A stretch of DNA of 64,000 nucleotides from NCBI RefSeq assembly GCF_900446215.1, contig NZ_UAQZ01000003.1, positions 310,001-374,000 on the forward strand. Reading direction: 5' to 3'. This DNA comes from Burkholderia cenocepacia (lineage in GTDB: Bacteria > Pseudomonadota > Gammaproteobacteria > Burkholderiales > Burkholderiaceae). A program made the translations under genes and the position numbers. Within the stretch, counting starts at the first letter, position 1. Each line of letters starts with the position of its first letter. Shown in pieces: positions 31,252 through 39,857 of the stretch. The notes under the pieces were generated by a model that saw only the letters and a program-made list of their open reading frames with translations, ran no database searches and was not told the DNA's origin.

Positions 31252-33655
31252 AGTACGCCGCGCGGCCAGCGGGAAGAGCCTCCTCGTCCGCGTGATCGTC
31301 TCGACCGTCGCGCTGACCGCGCTGCTGCTGCTCGTGCTGCTGGCGGCCGCGAGCGCGAACACCGAATTCTTCGATCGCTACTACTCGTGGCTGTACGCGA
31401 CGAACATCGTCGTCGCGCTCGTGTTCCTGCTCGTGGTGCTTGGGCTGATCGGGATGATCGTCGTGCGCCTGAGGAAGGGCAAGTTCGGCACACGGCTGCT
31501 CGCGAAGCTCGCGGTGTTCTTCGCGCTCGTCGGCGTGGTGCCGGGCGGGATCATCTACATCGTGTCGTACCAGTTCGTGTCGCGCAGTATCGAGTCGTGG
31601 TTCGACGTGAACGTCGAGACGGCGCTGACGGCCGGCCTGAACCTCGGCCGCGGGATGCTCGATGCGTCGCTGTCCGATCTGCAGACGAAGGCGCGGCTGA
31701 TGTCCGACCAGCTCGCGAGCGTCGATGCGAACACGAACGGCACGACGCTCACGCTGCTGCGGCTGCGCGACCAGTTCGGCGTGCAGGACGCGACGATCGT
31801 CGAGCCGAGCCGCGGCGGCTCGGGCGCCGCGCCCGACCTGCACATCGTCGCGCAGGCGTCGGGCAATTTCGCGGCGCTTATTCCGGACGACCTGCCGACG
31901 CCGCTGATGCTGAGCCAGGCGCGCGAACACGGCGCGTATGCGGCGATCGAGGGCGAAGTCGACGGCGACCCGCGCGCACACGGCGCGAAGGGCGCGCTGC
32001 GGCTGCGCGTCGTGCGGCCGATTCCCGACGCGACGACGTCGCTGCTGCAGCCGGCGGAGCGGTTCCTGCAGCTCACGCAGCCGGTGCCGCCGACGCTCGC
32101 GCACAACGCGGACGCCGTGCAGCGCGCGTACAGCGAGTACCAGGCAAAGTCGCTCGGCCGCACGGGGCTGCGCAAGATGTACATCGGCACGCTGACGCTT
32201 GCGCTGTTCCTCGCGACCTTCATCGCGATGATGCTCGCGCTCGCGCTCGGCCAGCAGCTCGCACGGCCGCTGTTCCTGCTCGCGCAGGGCACGAAGGAGA
32301 TCACGGAAGGCGACTACACGCCGAAGCGCGAGATCAAGACGCGCGACGAGCTCGGCTTCCTCACGCAGTCGTTCAACGCGATGACGCGCCAGTTGTCCGA
32401 GGCGCGGCTCGCGGTCGAGAAGAACCGCATCGCGCTCGAGCATTCGAAGACGTATCTCGAGAGCATCCTCGCGAACCTGACGGCCGGCGTGTTCGTGCTC
32501 GATCGCCAGTTCCGGCTGACGACGGCCAATCGCGGCGCCGAGCGGATCTTCCGGCAGCCGTTCAACACGCTGATCGGCACGACGCTCGACCGGATCGGCG
32601 TGGCCGCCGGGTTCGGCGCGATGGTACGCAAGGCGTTCGCCGATCGCGAGGCGGCGTCCGACGGCGGCAGCGGTGATCGCGGCCACTGGCAGCAGCAGTT
32701 CGCGATCGAGGTGCCGGGCGAAACCGATCCGCTGACGCTGCTCGTACGCGGTACGCGGCTCGTGTCGACGGTCGAAGGGCAGGCCGACGATCCGCAGACG
32801 TCCGGCTACGTGGTCGTGTTCGACGACATTTCCGACGTGATTTCCGCGCAGCGTTCGGTCGCGTGGGGCGAGGTCGCGCGGCGGCTCGCGCACGAGATCA
32901 AGAATCCGCTGACGCCGATCCAGCTGTCGGCCGAGCGGCTGCAGATGAAGCTGTCCGACAAGCTCGCACCGCCCGACGCGGACGTGCTCAAGCGCGGCGC
33001 GACGATGATCGTGAACCAGGTGGCCGCGATGAAGCGGATGGTCGACGATTTTCGCGAATACGCGCGCACGCCGCCGGCGGTGCTCGCGAACCTGCAGTTG
33101 AACGAACTGGCGAGCGAGGTGCTCGGGCTGTACGGCGTCGGCGAGGGCAAGAGCCCGATCGTCGCCGAGCTCGCGCCGTCGCTGCCGGTGATTCGCGGCG
33201 ACGCGACGCAATTGCGTCAGGTGATTCACAACCTGCTGCAGAATGCGCAGGATTCGGTCGCGGAGTCCGCGCATCCGCGTGTGTTGATCGAAACCAAGAC
33301 AGTAGAATATGGCGACCCCGACGCCGAGGGCAAAACGCGCGTCGCGGTACGTCTTACCGTGTCCGACAACGGGCCCGGTTTTCCGGCACGCATCCTGACC
33401 CGTGCGTTCGAGCCTTACGTGACGACCAAGGCGAAGGGCACGGGGCTCGGGCTGGCCACGGTCAAGAAAATCGTTGACGAGCACGGCGCGCGGATCGATC
33501 TGCGCAATCGCATGCACGGCGAGACCGTCGAGGGTGCGCAGGTGTCGATCCTCTTCCTGCAGATGGCGAGCGATACGCCAGGCGCCGAACCGGGCGCACA
33601 GGACGGGACGACACCCGCCAAGACAAAAGCAAGTGAGCAGACAAAGGCAGCGTAA
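31241..33655 (+). CDS. ntrY: NtrY-like sensor histidine kinase
   Basis: An 804-residue membrane kinase with NtrY order. Helices lie at about 15-40, 48-72 and 88-110, followed by a long periplasmic sensor (about 110-310), a further helix near 312-332, a HAMP domain (about 335-390), a PAS domain (about 400-520), the dimerisation/phosphoacceptor segment LAHEIKNPLTPIQLSAERL (His551), and an ATPase domain with NLLQNAQDS, DNGPGFP and GTGLGLA. It starts with GTG overlapping the DUF4390 gene end. The NtrX-like partner begins at the base after its stop codon. Its stimulus is unknown; nitrogen or redox/respiration links are known for relatives. Confidence 0.9.
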   Translation: MLNKVRRAASGKSLLVRVIVSTVALTALLLLVLLAAASANTEFFDRYYSWLYATNIVVALVFLLVVLGLIGMIVVRLRKGKFGTRLLAKLAVFFALVGVVPGGIIYIVSYQFVSRSIESWFDVNVETALTAGLNLGRGMLDASLSDLQTKARLMSDQLASVDANTNGTTLTLLRLRDQFGVQDATIVEPSRGGSGAAPDLHIVAQASGNFAALIPDDLPTPLMLSQAREHGAYAAIEGEVDGDPRAHGAKGALRLRVVRPIPDATTSLLQPAERFLQLTQPVPPTLAHNADAVQRAYSEYQAKSLGRTGLRKMYIGTLTLALFLATFIAMMLALALGQQLARPLFLLAQGTKEITEGDYTPKREIKTRDELGFLTQSFNAMTRQLSEARLAVEKNRIALEHSKTYLESILANLTAGVFVLDRQFRLTTANRGAERIFRQPFNTLIGTTLDRIGVAAGFGAMVRKAFADREAASDGGSGDRGHWQQQFAIEVPGETDPLTLLVRGTRLVSTVEGQADDPQTSGYVVVFDDISDVISAQRSVAWGEVARRLAHEIKNPLTPIQLSAERLQMKLSDKLAPPDADVLKRGATMIVNQVAAMKRMVDDFREYARTPPAVLANLQLNELASEVLGLYGVGEGKSPIVAELAPSLPVIRGDATQLRQVIHNLLQNAQDSVAESAHPRVLIETKTVEYGDPDAEGKTRVAVRLTVSDNGPGFPARILTRAFEPYVTTKAKGTGLGLATVKKIVDEHGARIDLRNRMHGETVEGAQVSILFLQMASDTPGAEPGAQDGTTPAKTKASEQTKAA

Positions 33656-34357
33656 ATGGCAACCATCCTGGTGGTAGATGATGAAATGGGCATCCGGGAA
33701 TTGCTCTCGGAGATCCTCAGCGATGAAGGACATGTCGTCGAGGCGGCGGAGAACGCGCAGGCCGCGCGGGAATACCGGCTGAATCAGGCGCCCGATCTCG
33801 TGCTGCTCGATATCTGGATGCCCGATACCGACGGCGTCACGCTGCTCAAGGAATGGGCGGCGCAGGGGCTGCTGACGATGCCCGTGATCATGATGTCCGG
33901 GCACGCGACGATCGATACGGCCGTCGAGGCGACCAAGATCGGCGCGCTCGATTTCCTCGAGAAACCGATCGCGCTGCAGAAGCTGCTGAAGTCGGTCGAG
34001 CACGGTCTCGCCCGCGGCGCGGCGCCGGTGTCCGCGAACGCGGCGGCGAAGGCGGGCGGCGGGCAGGCCGCGGGGCCGGCGGCGGTCGCGTCCGCGGCGG
34101 CGCTGCCGACGCTCGGCGACGACATGGCGTCGGCGCTCGGCCTCGCGGGCCAGACGGCCGCGATCCCGTTCGACATCCCGTTGCGCGAAGCGCGCGATGC
34201 GTTCGAGCGCGCGTACTTCGAATATCACCTCGCGCGCGAGAACGGCAGCATGAGGCGCGTCGCGGAGAAGACGGGCCTCGAGCGCACGCACCTGTATCGC
34301 AAGCTCAAGCAACTCGGCGTCGAGCTCGGCAAGAAGCCGTCCGAAGGCGCGCTGTAA
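33656..34357 (+). CDS. NtrX-like response regulator without AAA+ domain
   Basis: A 233-residue response regulator. The receiver (residues 1-120) has the acidic pocket VVDDE and phospho-acceptor Asp52 in LLDIWMPD, the switch LTMPVIMMSGHAT and the conserved lysine in DFLEKPI. An Ala/Gly-rich linker (about 122-165) leads to a Fis-type helix-turn-helix (about 185-230: FEYHLARENGSMRRVAEKTG, then LERTHLYRKLKQLG). The sigma-54 AAA+ module of classical NtrX is missing, and the linker shows no remnant of it. The receiver ends are otherwise intact, so this is a short NtrX form rather than a fragment. It cannot activate sigma-54 promoters in the usual way. Confidence 0.88.
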   Translation: MATILVVDDEMGIRELLSEILSDEGHVVEAAENAQAAREYRLNQAPDLVLLDIWMPDTDGVTLLKEWAAQGLLTMPVIMMSGHATIDTAVEATKIGALDFLEKPIALQKLLKSVEHGLARGAAPVSANAAAKAGGGQAAGPAAVASAAALPTLGDDMASALGLAGQTAAIPFDIPLREARDAFERAYFEYHLARENGSMRRVAEKTGLERTHLYRKLKQLGVELGKKPSEGAL

Positions 34358-34375
34358 AATATTTTGCGAAAGCAC

Positions 34376-34404
34376 TTGCTCGGGGGCGAATAGCTCGATA
34401 TACT
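34376..34404 (+). promoter_or_regulatory. Promoter of tRNA-Phe
   Basis: TTGCTC (34376-34381) and TATACT (34399-34404) are spaced by 17 bases and end 13 bases before the mature tRNA start. Confidence 0.7.
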
Positions 34405-34417
34405 TTCATTCTTCGTT

Positions 34418-34493
34418 GGCCCGGTAGCTCAGTTGGTAGAGCAGCGGATTGAAAATCCGCGTGTCGATGGTTCGATTCCGTCCCAGGCCACCA
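34418..34493 (+). tRNA. tRNA-Phe (anticodon GAA)
   Basis: A 76-base cloverleaf. The D-arm is TAGCTCAGTTGGTAGAGCA, the anticodon stem GCGGA/TCCGC has loop TTGAAAA with anticodon GAA, the T-arm is GATGG-TTCGATT-CCGTC and CCA is encoded. The acceptor stem is GGCCCGG against CCAGGCC, which leaves a C-A mismatch at the fifth pair (C5 with A68). The T-stem also has one T-G pair. The gene has its own promoter and an intrinsic terminator. Confidence 0.95.
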
Positions 34494-34500
34494 GCATTTA

Positions 34501-34534
34501 AAACCCCAAGAATCGGAAGGTTCTTGGGGTTTTT
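34501..34534 (+). terminator. Intrinsic terminator of tRNA-Phe
   Basis: A perfect 12-bp stem (34501-34512 and 34521-34532) with an 8-base loop and a T run, 7 bases after the tRNA. Confidence 0.92.
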
Positions 34535-34844
34535 CGTTTGTGGTGGGTATCGCGTGTCGTGGGCCGCTGGCCCGGCAGCATTCGCCGGGGCATGATAAAA
34601 TCCGTGCCCGCTCAATGACTTAGCGCATCGCTTCATGCGCATGGCAGGCTGCTCGCGGTGCGCCTGTCGTGGCGCGCGGCAACGATGCCGTGCGATGAGC
34701 GGTATAAGCGCGCCGCCGCATTCGCGGCCGAGCGCGCTGCCTATACTGGTCGAGCCGGCACAGGCCGGCCGCGTCGGGCCGCCCGGCGGCAGCCGGCCTC
34801 GGGGCGCAGTGCGACGCGAGCCTACACATTCACGGAGTATCACG
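34535..34844. other. Non-coding leader region upstream of queC
   Basis: There is no gene in 310 bases. Two -10 candidates point toward queC (TAAAAT at 34596-34601 and TATACT at 34742-34747), neither with a good -35. I looked for a preQ1 riboswitch because queuosine genes follow, but saw none of the expected short pseudoknot motifs. Confidence 0.4.
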
Positions 34845-35579
34845 GTGATTCGGACAGACGCTAAAGACGGCGCGCTCGTGTTGTTTTCCGGCGGGCAGGA
34901 TTCCGCCACGTGCGTGGCATGGGCCCTCGAACGCTACCAGACGGTCGAGACGCTCGGCTTCGACTACGGCCAGCGTCATCGCGTCGAACTCGAGTGCCGC
35001 GAAGGCGTGCGCGAAGCGCTGAAGCACAGGTTTCCCGCGTGGTCGGACCGGCTCGGCGACGATCACATGATCGACCTGTCGGTGCTCGGCGCGATCAGCG
35101 ATACCGCGATGACGCGCACGATCGAGATCGAGACGACGGCGAACGGCCTGCCGAACACGTTCGTGCCGGGCCGCAACCTGATGTTCATGACGATCGCCGC
35201 GGCGATCGCCTATCGGCGCGGGCTGCGCGTGCTGGTCGGCGGGATGTGCGAGACCGATTTTTCGGGCTATCCGGACTGCCGCGACGACACGATGAAGGCG
35301 CTGCAGGTCGCGCTGAATCTCGGGATGGATACGCGCATGGTGCTCGAGACGCCGCTGATGTGGCTCGACAAGGCGCAGACCTGGCAGCTCGCCGAACAGC
35401 TCGGCGGCGACGCGCTCGTCGAACTGATCCGCGTCGAGACGCACACCTGCTACGTGGGCGAACGCGCGGAACTGCACGACTGGGGCTTCGGCTGCGGCGA
35501 ATGCCCGGCCTGCAAGCTGCGCAAGCGCGGCTACGAGGCCTACCTGAAGGGCGAGCGGGTGACCGAAGCGCCGCTGTGA
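34845..35579 (+). CDS. queC: 7-cyano-7-deazaguanine synthase
   Basis: QueC converts 7-carboxy-7-deazaguanine to preQ0 with ATP and ammonia in queuosine synthesis. The 244-residue protein has the PP-loop [11 protein letters not shown] near the N terminus, VPGRNLMFM in the middle and the zinc-binding cysteines at the end ([15 protein letters not shown]). The start is GTG at 34845, with GGAG eight bases upstream; it gives the usual family length. First of three queuosine genes, queC-queE-queD, which cover all steps from 7,8-dihydroneopterin triphosphate to preQ0 except GTP opening. Confidence 0.96.
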   Translation: MIRTDAKDGALVLFSGGQDSATCVAWALERYQTVETLGFDYGQRHRVELECREGVREALKHRFPAWSDRLGDDHMIDLSVLGAISDTAMTRTIEIETTANGLPNTFVPGRNLMFMTIAAAIAYRRGLRVLVGGMCETDFSGYPDCRDDTMKALQVALNLGMDTRMVLETPLMWLDKAQTWQLAEQLGGDALVELIRVETHTCYVGERAELHDWGFGCGECPACKLRKRGYEAYLKGERVTEAPL

Positions 35580-35654
35580 CGCGGCTGCGCCGGCGGCGCT
35601 TGATGGACAACGGATTCTGATCGACAACGAGCGGCGCGAGCCGGACGAAGGACG

Positions 35655-36287
35655 ATGACTTACGCGGTCAAGGAAATTTTCTACACGTTGCAGGGCGAGG
35701 GCGCGAATGCGGGCCGGCCGGCCGTGTTCTGCCGGTTCGCCGGCTGCAATCTGTGGTCGGGCCGCGAAGAGGATCGTGCGGAGGCCGTGTGCCGCTTCTG
35801 CGATACGGACTTCGTCGGCACCGACGGCGAGAACGGCGGCAAGTTCAAGGACGCCGCCGCGCTCGTCGCGACGATCGCCGGCCTGTGGCCGGAGGGCGAA
35901 GCGCACCGCTTCGTCGTCTGCACGGGTGGCGAGCCGATGCTGCAGCTCGACCAGCCGCTCGTCGACGCGCTGCATGCGGCCGGCTTCGAGATCGCGATCG
36001 AAACCAACGGTTCGCTGCCGGTGCTCGAATCGATCGACTGGATCTGCGTGAGCCCGAAGGCCGATGCGCCGCTCGTCGTCACGAAGGGCAACGAACTGAA
36101 GGTCGTCGTGCCGCAGGACAACCAGCGGCTGGCCGACTACGCGAAGCTCGACTTCGAGTATTTCCTGGTCCAGCCGATGGACGGCCCGTCGCGCGACCTC
36201 AATACGAAGCTCGCGATCGACTGGTGCAAGCGTCATCCGCAGTGGCGGCTGTCGATGCAGACCCACAAATATCTGAACATTCCCTGA
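35655..36287 (+). CDS. queE: 7-carboxy-7-deazaguanine synthase
   Basis: A 210-residue radical SAM enzyme that contracts 6-carboxytetrahydropterin to 7-carboxy-7-deazaguanine. The start motif is FYTLQGEGANAGRPAVF. The iron-sulfur cysteines are Cys31, Cys46 and Cys49, spaced Cx14CxxC instead of the common CxxxCxxC, a known feature of the betaproteobacterial branch. VVCTGGEPMLQLD is the SAM-contact GGE motif and IAIETNGSLP follows. The 75-base gap from queC and co-direction suggest one transcript. Confidence 0.95.
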   Translation: MTYAVKEIFYTLQGEGANAGRPAVFCRFAGCNLWSGREEDRAEAVCRFCDTDFVGTDGENGGKFKDAAALVATIAGLWPEGEAHRFVVCTGGEPMLQLDQPLVDALHAAGFEIAIETNGSLPVLESIDWICVSPKADAPLVVTKGNELKVVVPQDNQRLADYAKLDFEYFLVQPMDGPSRDLNTKLAIDWCKRHPQWRLSMQTHKYLNIP

Positions 36288-36305
36288 GCCACGGCTTTTG
36301 ACATC

Positions 36306-36758
36306 GTGCTGATTACCCGAAAACTCGAATTCGACGCGGGCCACCGCATCCCCGATCACCGCAGCCAGTGCAGGAACCTGCACGGCCATCGCTACGTGCT
36401 CGAAATCACGCTGCGCGGTGATCTCGTCGATACCGAGGGGGCGCCCGACCGCGGCATGGTGATGGATTTCGCCGACGTGAAGGCGCTCGCGATGGAGCAC
36501 CTCGTCAGCAAGTGGGATCACGCGTTCCTGGTCTATGCGCGCGACGAGGTCGTGCGGTCGTTCCTCGAGCAGATGGCCGACCACAAGACGGTCGTGATCG
36601 ACCGGATCCCGACCGTCGAGAACCTCGCGGCGATCGCGTTCGACCTGCTCGCGAACGTGTACGACGCGCACTACGGCGTGAATCTGCGCCTCGAGCGCGT
36701 GCGTCTGTACGAAACGCCGAACTGCTGGGCCGACGTCGAGCGCCAGCCCGGCCGCTGA
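36306..36758 (+). CDS. queD: 6-carboxy-5,6,7,8-tetrahydropterin synthase
   Basis: A 150-residue member of the pterin synthase fold, second step of queuosine synthesis. Zinc ligands are His13 in FDAGHRI and His26/His28 in NLHGHRY, with the catalytic cysteine Cys22 in SQCRNLHGH. Later conserved parts are GMVMDFADVK and the Glu in YETPNCWADV. It starts with GTG 18 bases after queE. At 150 residues it is slightly longer than the enteric form (121). Confidence 0.94.
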   Translation: MLITRKLEFDAGHRIPDHRSQCRNLHGHRYVLEITLRGDLVDTEGAPDRGMVMDFADVKALAMEHLVSKWDHAFLVYARDEVVRSFLEQMADHKTVVIDRIPTVENLAAIAFDLLANVYDAHYGVNLRLERVRLYETPNCWADVERQPGR

Positions 36759-37084
36759 TTCTGCCTTTCTCGGCAGCCCCGCCGTTCGGCGCGGGCTGCC
36801 CGTCGTCGCCAGCCGCCGCGTCCCGCGCCGATACGGCTTCCCCCTTCGGTTCCCGCATCGCGCATCCGGCCGCGCTATGATCGTCGTGCGGCACGGAAAA
36901 GCGCGCGCGTGAGCCATTGCGCGGCCTGCGCTGTCAGATCGGTCGTCCCGGGCCGACTCACGTTCTCTGGGGCGTGATCTGCCGCCGCCGCCGTGCTTCG
37001 GTTGCCCGGCGGCGCGCATGCCGCTTTCCGCTTCGCCAGTTGCTTGTCCCGTTCGATTGCCGTTCCGTTCCGGAGGCCGTATCG
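36759..37084. other. Intergenic stretch between queD and the aldolase gene
   Basis: These 326 bases carry no gene. A 12-bp stem with one bulged base (36773-36799) follows queD, probably its 3' end, without a T run. A TATGAT at 36876-36881 is a weak -10 candidate for the next genes; no -35 is evident. GGAGG at 37071-37075 is the ribosome site of the aldolase. Confidence 0.4.
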
Positions 37085-37870
37085 ATGAGCACGCTCACCA
37101 ATTCCCTCAAACAACGCCTGCGCGACGGCGACGAGCCGCTGTACGGCCTGTGGCTGTCGCTCGGCAGCGACTCGGCCGCGGAAGCGCTCGCGCATGCCGG
37201 TTACGACTGGCTCTGCATCGACATGGAGCATGCGCCGAACGACAGTCGCGATGTAGCGTCGCAACTGCGCGCGATCGCCGCGGCGCACCTGCCGAGCGAG
37301 CCGGTCGTGCGCGTGCCGGCGCGCGAGCCGTGGCTCGTGAAGCGTGCGCTCGACGCCGGCGCCCGCACGCTGATGTTTCCGTGTATCGAGACGCCCGACG
37401 ACGCCGCGCACGCGGTGCGGCTCACGCGCTTCCCGTCGCCCGAATCGCCGGACGGGCTGCGCGGCGTCGCGGGCATGGTGCGCGCGGCGGCGTTCGGCAT
37501 GCGCCGCGACTACCTGCAGACGGCGAATGCGCAAGTCGCGGTGATCGTGCAGGTCGAATCGGCGCGCGGCGTCGACGAAGTCGAGCGGATCGCGGCGACG
37601 CCCGGTGTCGATTGCCTGTTCGTCGGCCCGGCCGATCTCGCGGCGAGCCTCGGGCATCTCGGCGATATCCGCCACCCGGACGTCGAAACCGCGATGGCGC
37701 GCGTGCTCGCGGCGGGCAAGCAGGCGGGCGTCGCGGTCGGCATCTTCGCGGGCGACACGGCGGCCGCGCGCCAGTATCGCGAGGCCGGCTACCGGTTGAT
37801 CACGGTGTCGGCCGACGTGAGCTGGCTGTTGCGCGCGACGCGGCAGGCGTTGCAGGAGGTACGGTCATGA
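37085..37870 (+). CDS. HpcH/HpaI-family aldolase
   Basis: A 261-residue class II aldolase of the 2,4-dihydroxyhept-2-ene-1,7-dioate type, which cleaves 4-hydroxy-2-keto acids to pyruvate and an aldehyde. It has CIDMEHAPND with catalytic His49, VVRVPAREPWLVKRALDAGA, the metal-ligand glutamate in IVQVESARG, and FVGPADLAASLG with the metal aspartate. No other aromatic degradation genes are nearby, so it is more likely a general or sugar-acid aldolase than an HPA-pathway enzyme. Its stop overlaps the Sel1-repeat gene as ATGA. Confidence 0.87.
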   Translation: MSTLTNSLKQRLRDGDEPLYGLWLSLGSDSAAEALAHAGYDWLCIDMEHAPNDSRDVASQLRAIAAAHLPSEPVVRVPAREPWLVKRALDAGARTLMFPCIETPDDAAHAVRLTRFPSPESPDGLRGVAGMVRAAAFGMRRDYLQTANAQVAVIVQVESARGVDEVERIAATPGVDCLFVGPADLAASLGHLGDIRHPDVETAMARVLAAGKQAGVAVGIFAGDTAAARQYREAGYRLITVSADVSWLLRATRQALQEVRS

Positions 37871-38619
37871 ACGGCGCAGACGGTGCGTGCCGTGGGCGCG
37901 CGCGGATCGGGGCGATGGTCGGCCTGTGGGCCGTGTGGGCGGCGGCCGTCGCGCAGGGCGCGCCGCAAGCGAAGCCTGACCCGTCGCGCGAGACGCAATC
38001 GGCGGTCGCCGACTACAACGCCGGCGACTATCGCGCGGCGCTGGTGCAATTCCACGATGCGGCCGAGCGCGGCGATCGCCTCGCGCAGTTCAACTACGCG
38101 ATGATGCTGCTGACGGGCGAAGGTGTGACCGCGAACGTCGACGAAGGGCTGCGCTGGCTCAAGCGCGCGGCGGAAGCGAACATGTCGCATGCGCAGTACG
38201 TGTATGGCCGGATGTTCGACGATGGCGAGTTCGTCGCGCGCAATCCGGCGGAAGCGCATCGCTGGTTCCTGCGGGCCGCGAAGCAGGGGCACGTGCAGGC
38301 CGAGCTGTCGCTCGCGAACCAGTTCCTCGACGGGCGCGGCACGCCGCGCGACAACCGGCAGGCGTTCGTGTGGTACAAGCAGGCCGCCGACGCGGGCGAG
38401 CCGACCGCGCAGTACGTGACCGCGTCGTTCTACGAGCGCGGCGGCGATGGCGTCGCGCAGAACCTGAACATCGCACGCGCGTACTACGCGGCGGCGGCCG
38501 CGCAGGGCGACGAGACGGCCGGGATGAAATTCAAGGAGCTGAGCGCGCGGCTGAAGGCGCCGGGGCCGGCATCGGGCACCGGCGCGGAGCCAGGCAAACC
38601 GCACGCGCCGCCGCAGTAA
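37867..38619 (+). CDS. Exported Sel1-repeat protein
   Basis: A 250-residue protein with an N-terminal signal-like segment (about residues 14-31, AMVGLWAVWAAAVAQGA) and five to six Sel1/TPR-like repeats of about 36 residues (about 45-225). Examples are AQFNYAMMLLTGEGVTANVD, AQYVYGRMFDDGEFVARNPA and AELSLANQFLDGRGTPRDNR. The C-terminal 25 residues are Pro/Gly/Ala-rich. Such solenoids hold protein complexes in the envelope. The 4-base overlap with the aldolase gene shows co-translation, though a functional link is not obvious. Confidence 0.83.
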   Translation: MNGADGACRGRARIGAMVGLWAVWAAAVAQGAPQAKPDPSRETQSAVADYNAGDYRAALVQFHDAAERGDRLAQFNYAMMLLTGEGVTANVDEGLRWLKRAAEANMSHAQYVYGRMFDDGEFVARNPAEAHRWFLRAAKQGHVQAELSLANQFLDGRGTPRDNRQAFVWYKQAADAGEPTAQYVTASFYERGGDGVAQNLNIARAYYAAAAAQGDETAGMKFKELSARLKAPGPASGTGAEPGKPHAPPQ

Positions 38620-38647
38620 GCGGCTGCATTCGGTCCGCCCGATGCAA

Positions 38648-38669
38648 AACGGCGCCCGCAGGCGCCGTT
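38648..38669. terminator. Hairpin between convergent Sel1-repeat and rodA genes
   Basis: A 9-bp perfect stem (38648-38656 and 38661-38669) with a CGCA loop lies between converging genes. A short T stretch follows on the - strand. Confidence 0.6.
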
Positions 38670-38697
38670 GTCGTGTGCCGCAGCGCAGGCCGCGCGG

Positions 38698-39846
38698 TCA
38701 ACTCTTCATCAACCGCCGCTGCCGCCCGACGCTCATGATCATCCCGATCGCGATGCCGAGCGTTGTGAGCGCGGTGCCGCCGTAACTCATGAACGGCAGC
38801 GGCACGCCGACGACCGGCAACACGCCGCTCACCATCCCGATATTGACGAACGCGTAGACGAAGAACGCGAGCGTGAGCGAGCCCGCGAGCAGCCGGCCGA
38901 ACAGCGTCGCGCCCTGCGCGGCGATGTAGAGCCCGCGCGCGATCAGCGCCATGTACAGCGTCAGCAGCACGAGCCCGCCGGCGAGCCCCCATTCCTCCGA
39001 GAACACCGCGAAGATGAAGTCGGTGTGCTTTTCCGGAATGAATTCGAGGTGCGCCTGCGTGCCTTTCAGGTAGCCCTTGCCGAGCACGCCGCCCGAGCCG
39101 ATCGCGATCACGGCCTGGATCGTGTGGAAGCCCTTGCCGAGCGGGTCGGACGTCGGGTCGAGCAGCGTACACACCCGGTGTTTCTGGTAGTCGTGCATCA
39201 GCGGCCACTGCACTTCAGGCTGGCAGATGCGTTCCTCGAACACCGCGATCGAGCCGACCGCGATCACGCCCGCGACGAGCACCGGCACGATCAGCTTGAA
39301 CGACAGGCCGGCGAGGTAGATCACGAAGAAGCCGGCCGCGAACACGAGCAGGCCCGTGCCGAGGTCCGGCTGTTTCGCGATCAGCCCGACCGGCACCAGC
39401 AGGATCCCGAAAGCGGCGATGAAGTCGTACCAGCGCAGCCCGCCTTCGCGGCGCTGGTAGTACCACGCGAGCATCAGCGGCGTCGCGATCTTGAGGATTT
39501 CGGACGGCTGGATCACGACGCCGACGTTCAGCCAGCGCTTCGCGCCCTTCTTGGTCATCCCGAACAGCGCGACGGCAATCAGCAGCGTGACCCCGAACGT
39601 GTAGAGCGGGACCGCGAAGCGCATCAGCGTGGTCGGCGGGATGTTGGCGATCACCCACATCAGCACGAACGTCAGCAGGATGTTGCGCAACTGGTCCTCG
39701 ACGCGGCCCGGCACGTCGATCGACGCGCTGTACAGCGTGACGATGCCGACGCACAGCAGCAGGAACACGATGAGGGCGAGCGGACGGTCGAAGCCCGCGA
39801 ACATCTGCTTGATCTTGTCGAGCCAGGCGCGCTTGTCGAATTGCAT
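38698..39846 (-). CDS. rodA: Rod-shape peptidoglycan glycosyltransferase RodA
   Basis: A SEDS-family polymerase that makes glycan strands in the elongasome together with PBP2. The 382-residue protein has about ten membrane helices. The conserved segments are WLNVGVVIQPSEILKIATPL, KQPDLGTGLLVFAAG with the catalytic-type aspartate in the large periplasmic side, TDFIFAVFSEEWG and the C-terminal PFMSYGGTAL. It is the last gene of the mreBCD-mrdA-rodA operon, 11 bases after mrdA. Confidence 0.96.
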   Translation of the reverse strand: MQFDKRAWLDKIKQMFAGFDRPLALIVFLLLCVGIVTLYSASIDVPGRVEDQLRNILLTFVLMWVIANIPPTTLMRFAVPLYTFGVTLLIAVALFGMTKKGAKRWLNVGVVIQPSEILKIATPLMLAWYYQRREGGLRWYDFIAAFGILLVPVGLIAKQPDLGTGLLVFAAGFFVIYLAGLSFKLIVPVLVAGVIAVGSIAVFEERICQPEVQWPLMHDYQKHRVCTLLDPTSDPLGKGFHTIQAVIAIGSGGVLGKGYLKGTQAHLEFIPEKHTDFIFAVFSEEWGLAGGLVLLTLYMALIARGLYIAAQGATLFGRLLAGSLTLAFFVYAFVNIGMVSGVLPVVGVPLPFMSYGGTALTTLGIAIGMIMSVGRQRRLMKS

Positions 39847-39857
39847 GCCTTTCTCCG

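Noticed and set aside
31244..34375. A 1043-residue frame opposite ntrY and its regulator
   Set aside because: Composition is that of a codon-bias shadow, and the forward strand encodes full-length kinase and regulator.
34535..34844. preQ1 riboswitch before queC
   Set aside because: No short pseudoknot aptamer of class I or II could be found in the 310 bases; only GC hairpins are present.
36917..37084. N-terminal extension of the HpaI-type aldolase
   Set aside because: The 56 extra residues have no aldolase likeness, and GGAGG sits correctly before the ATG at 37085.
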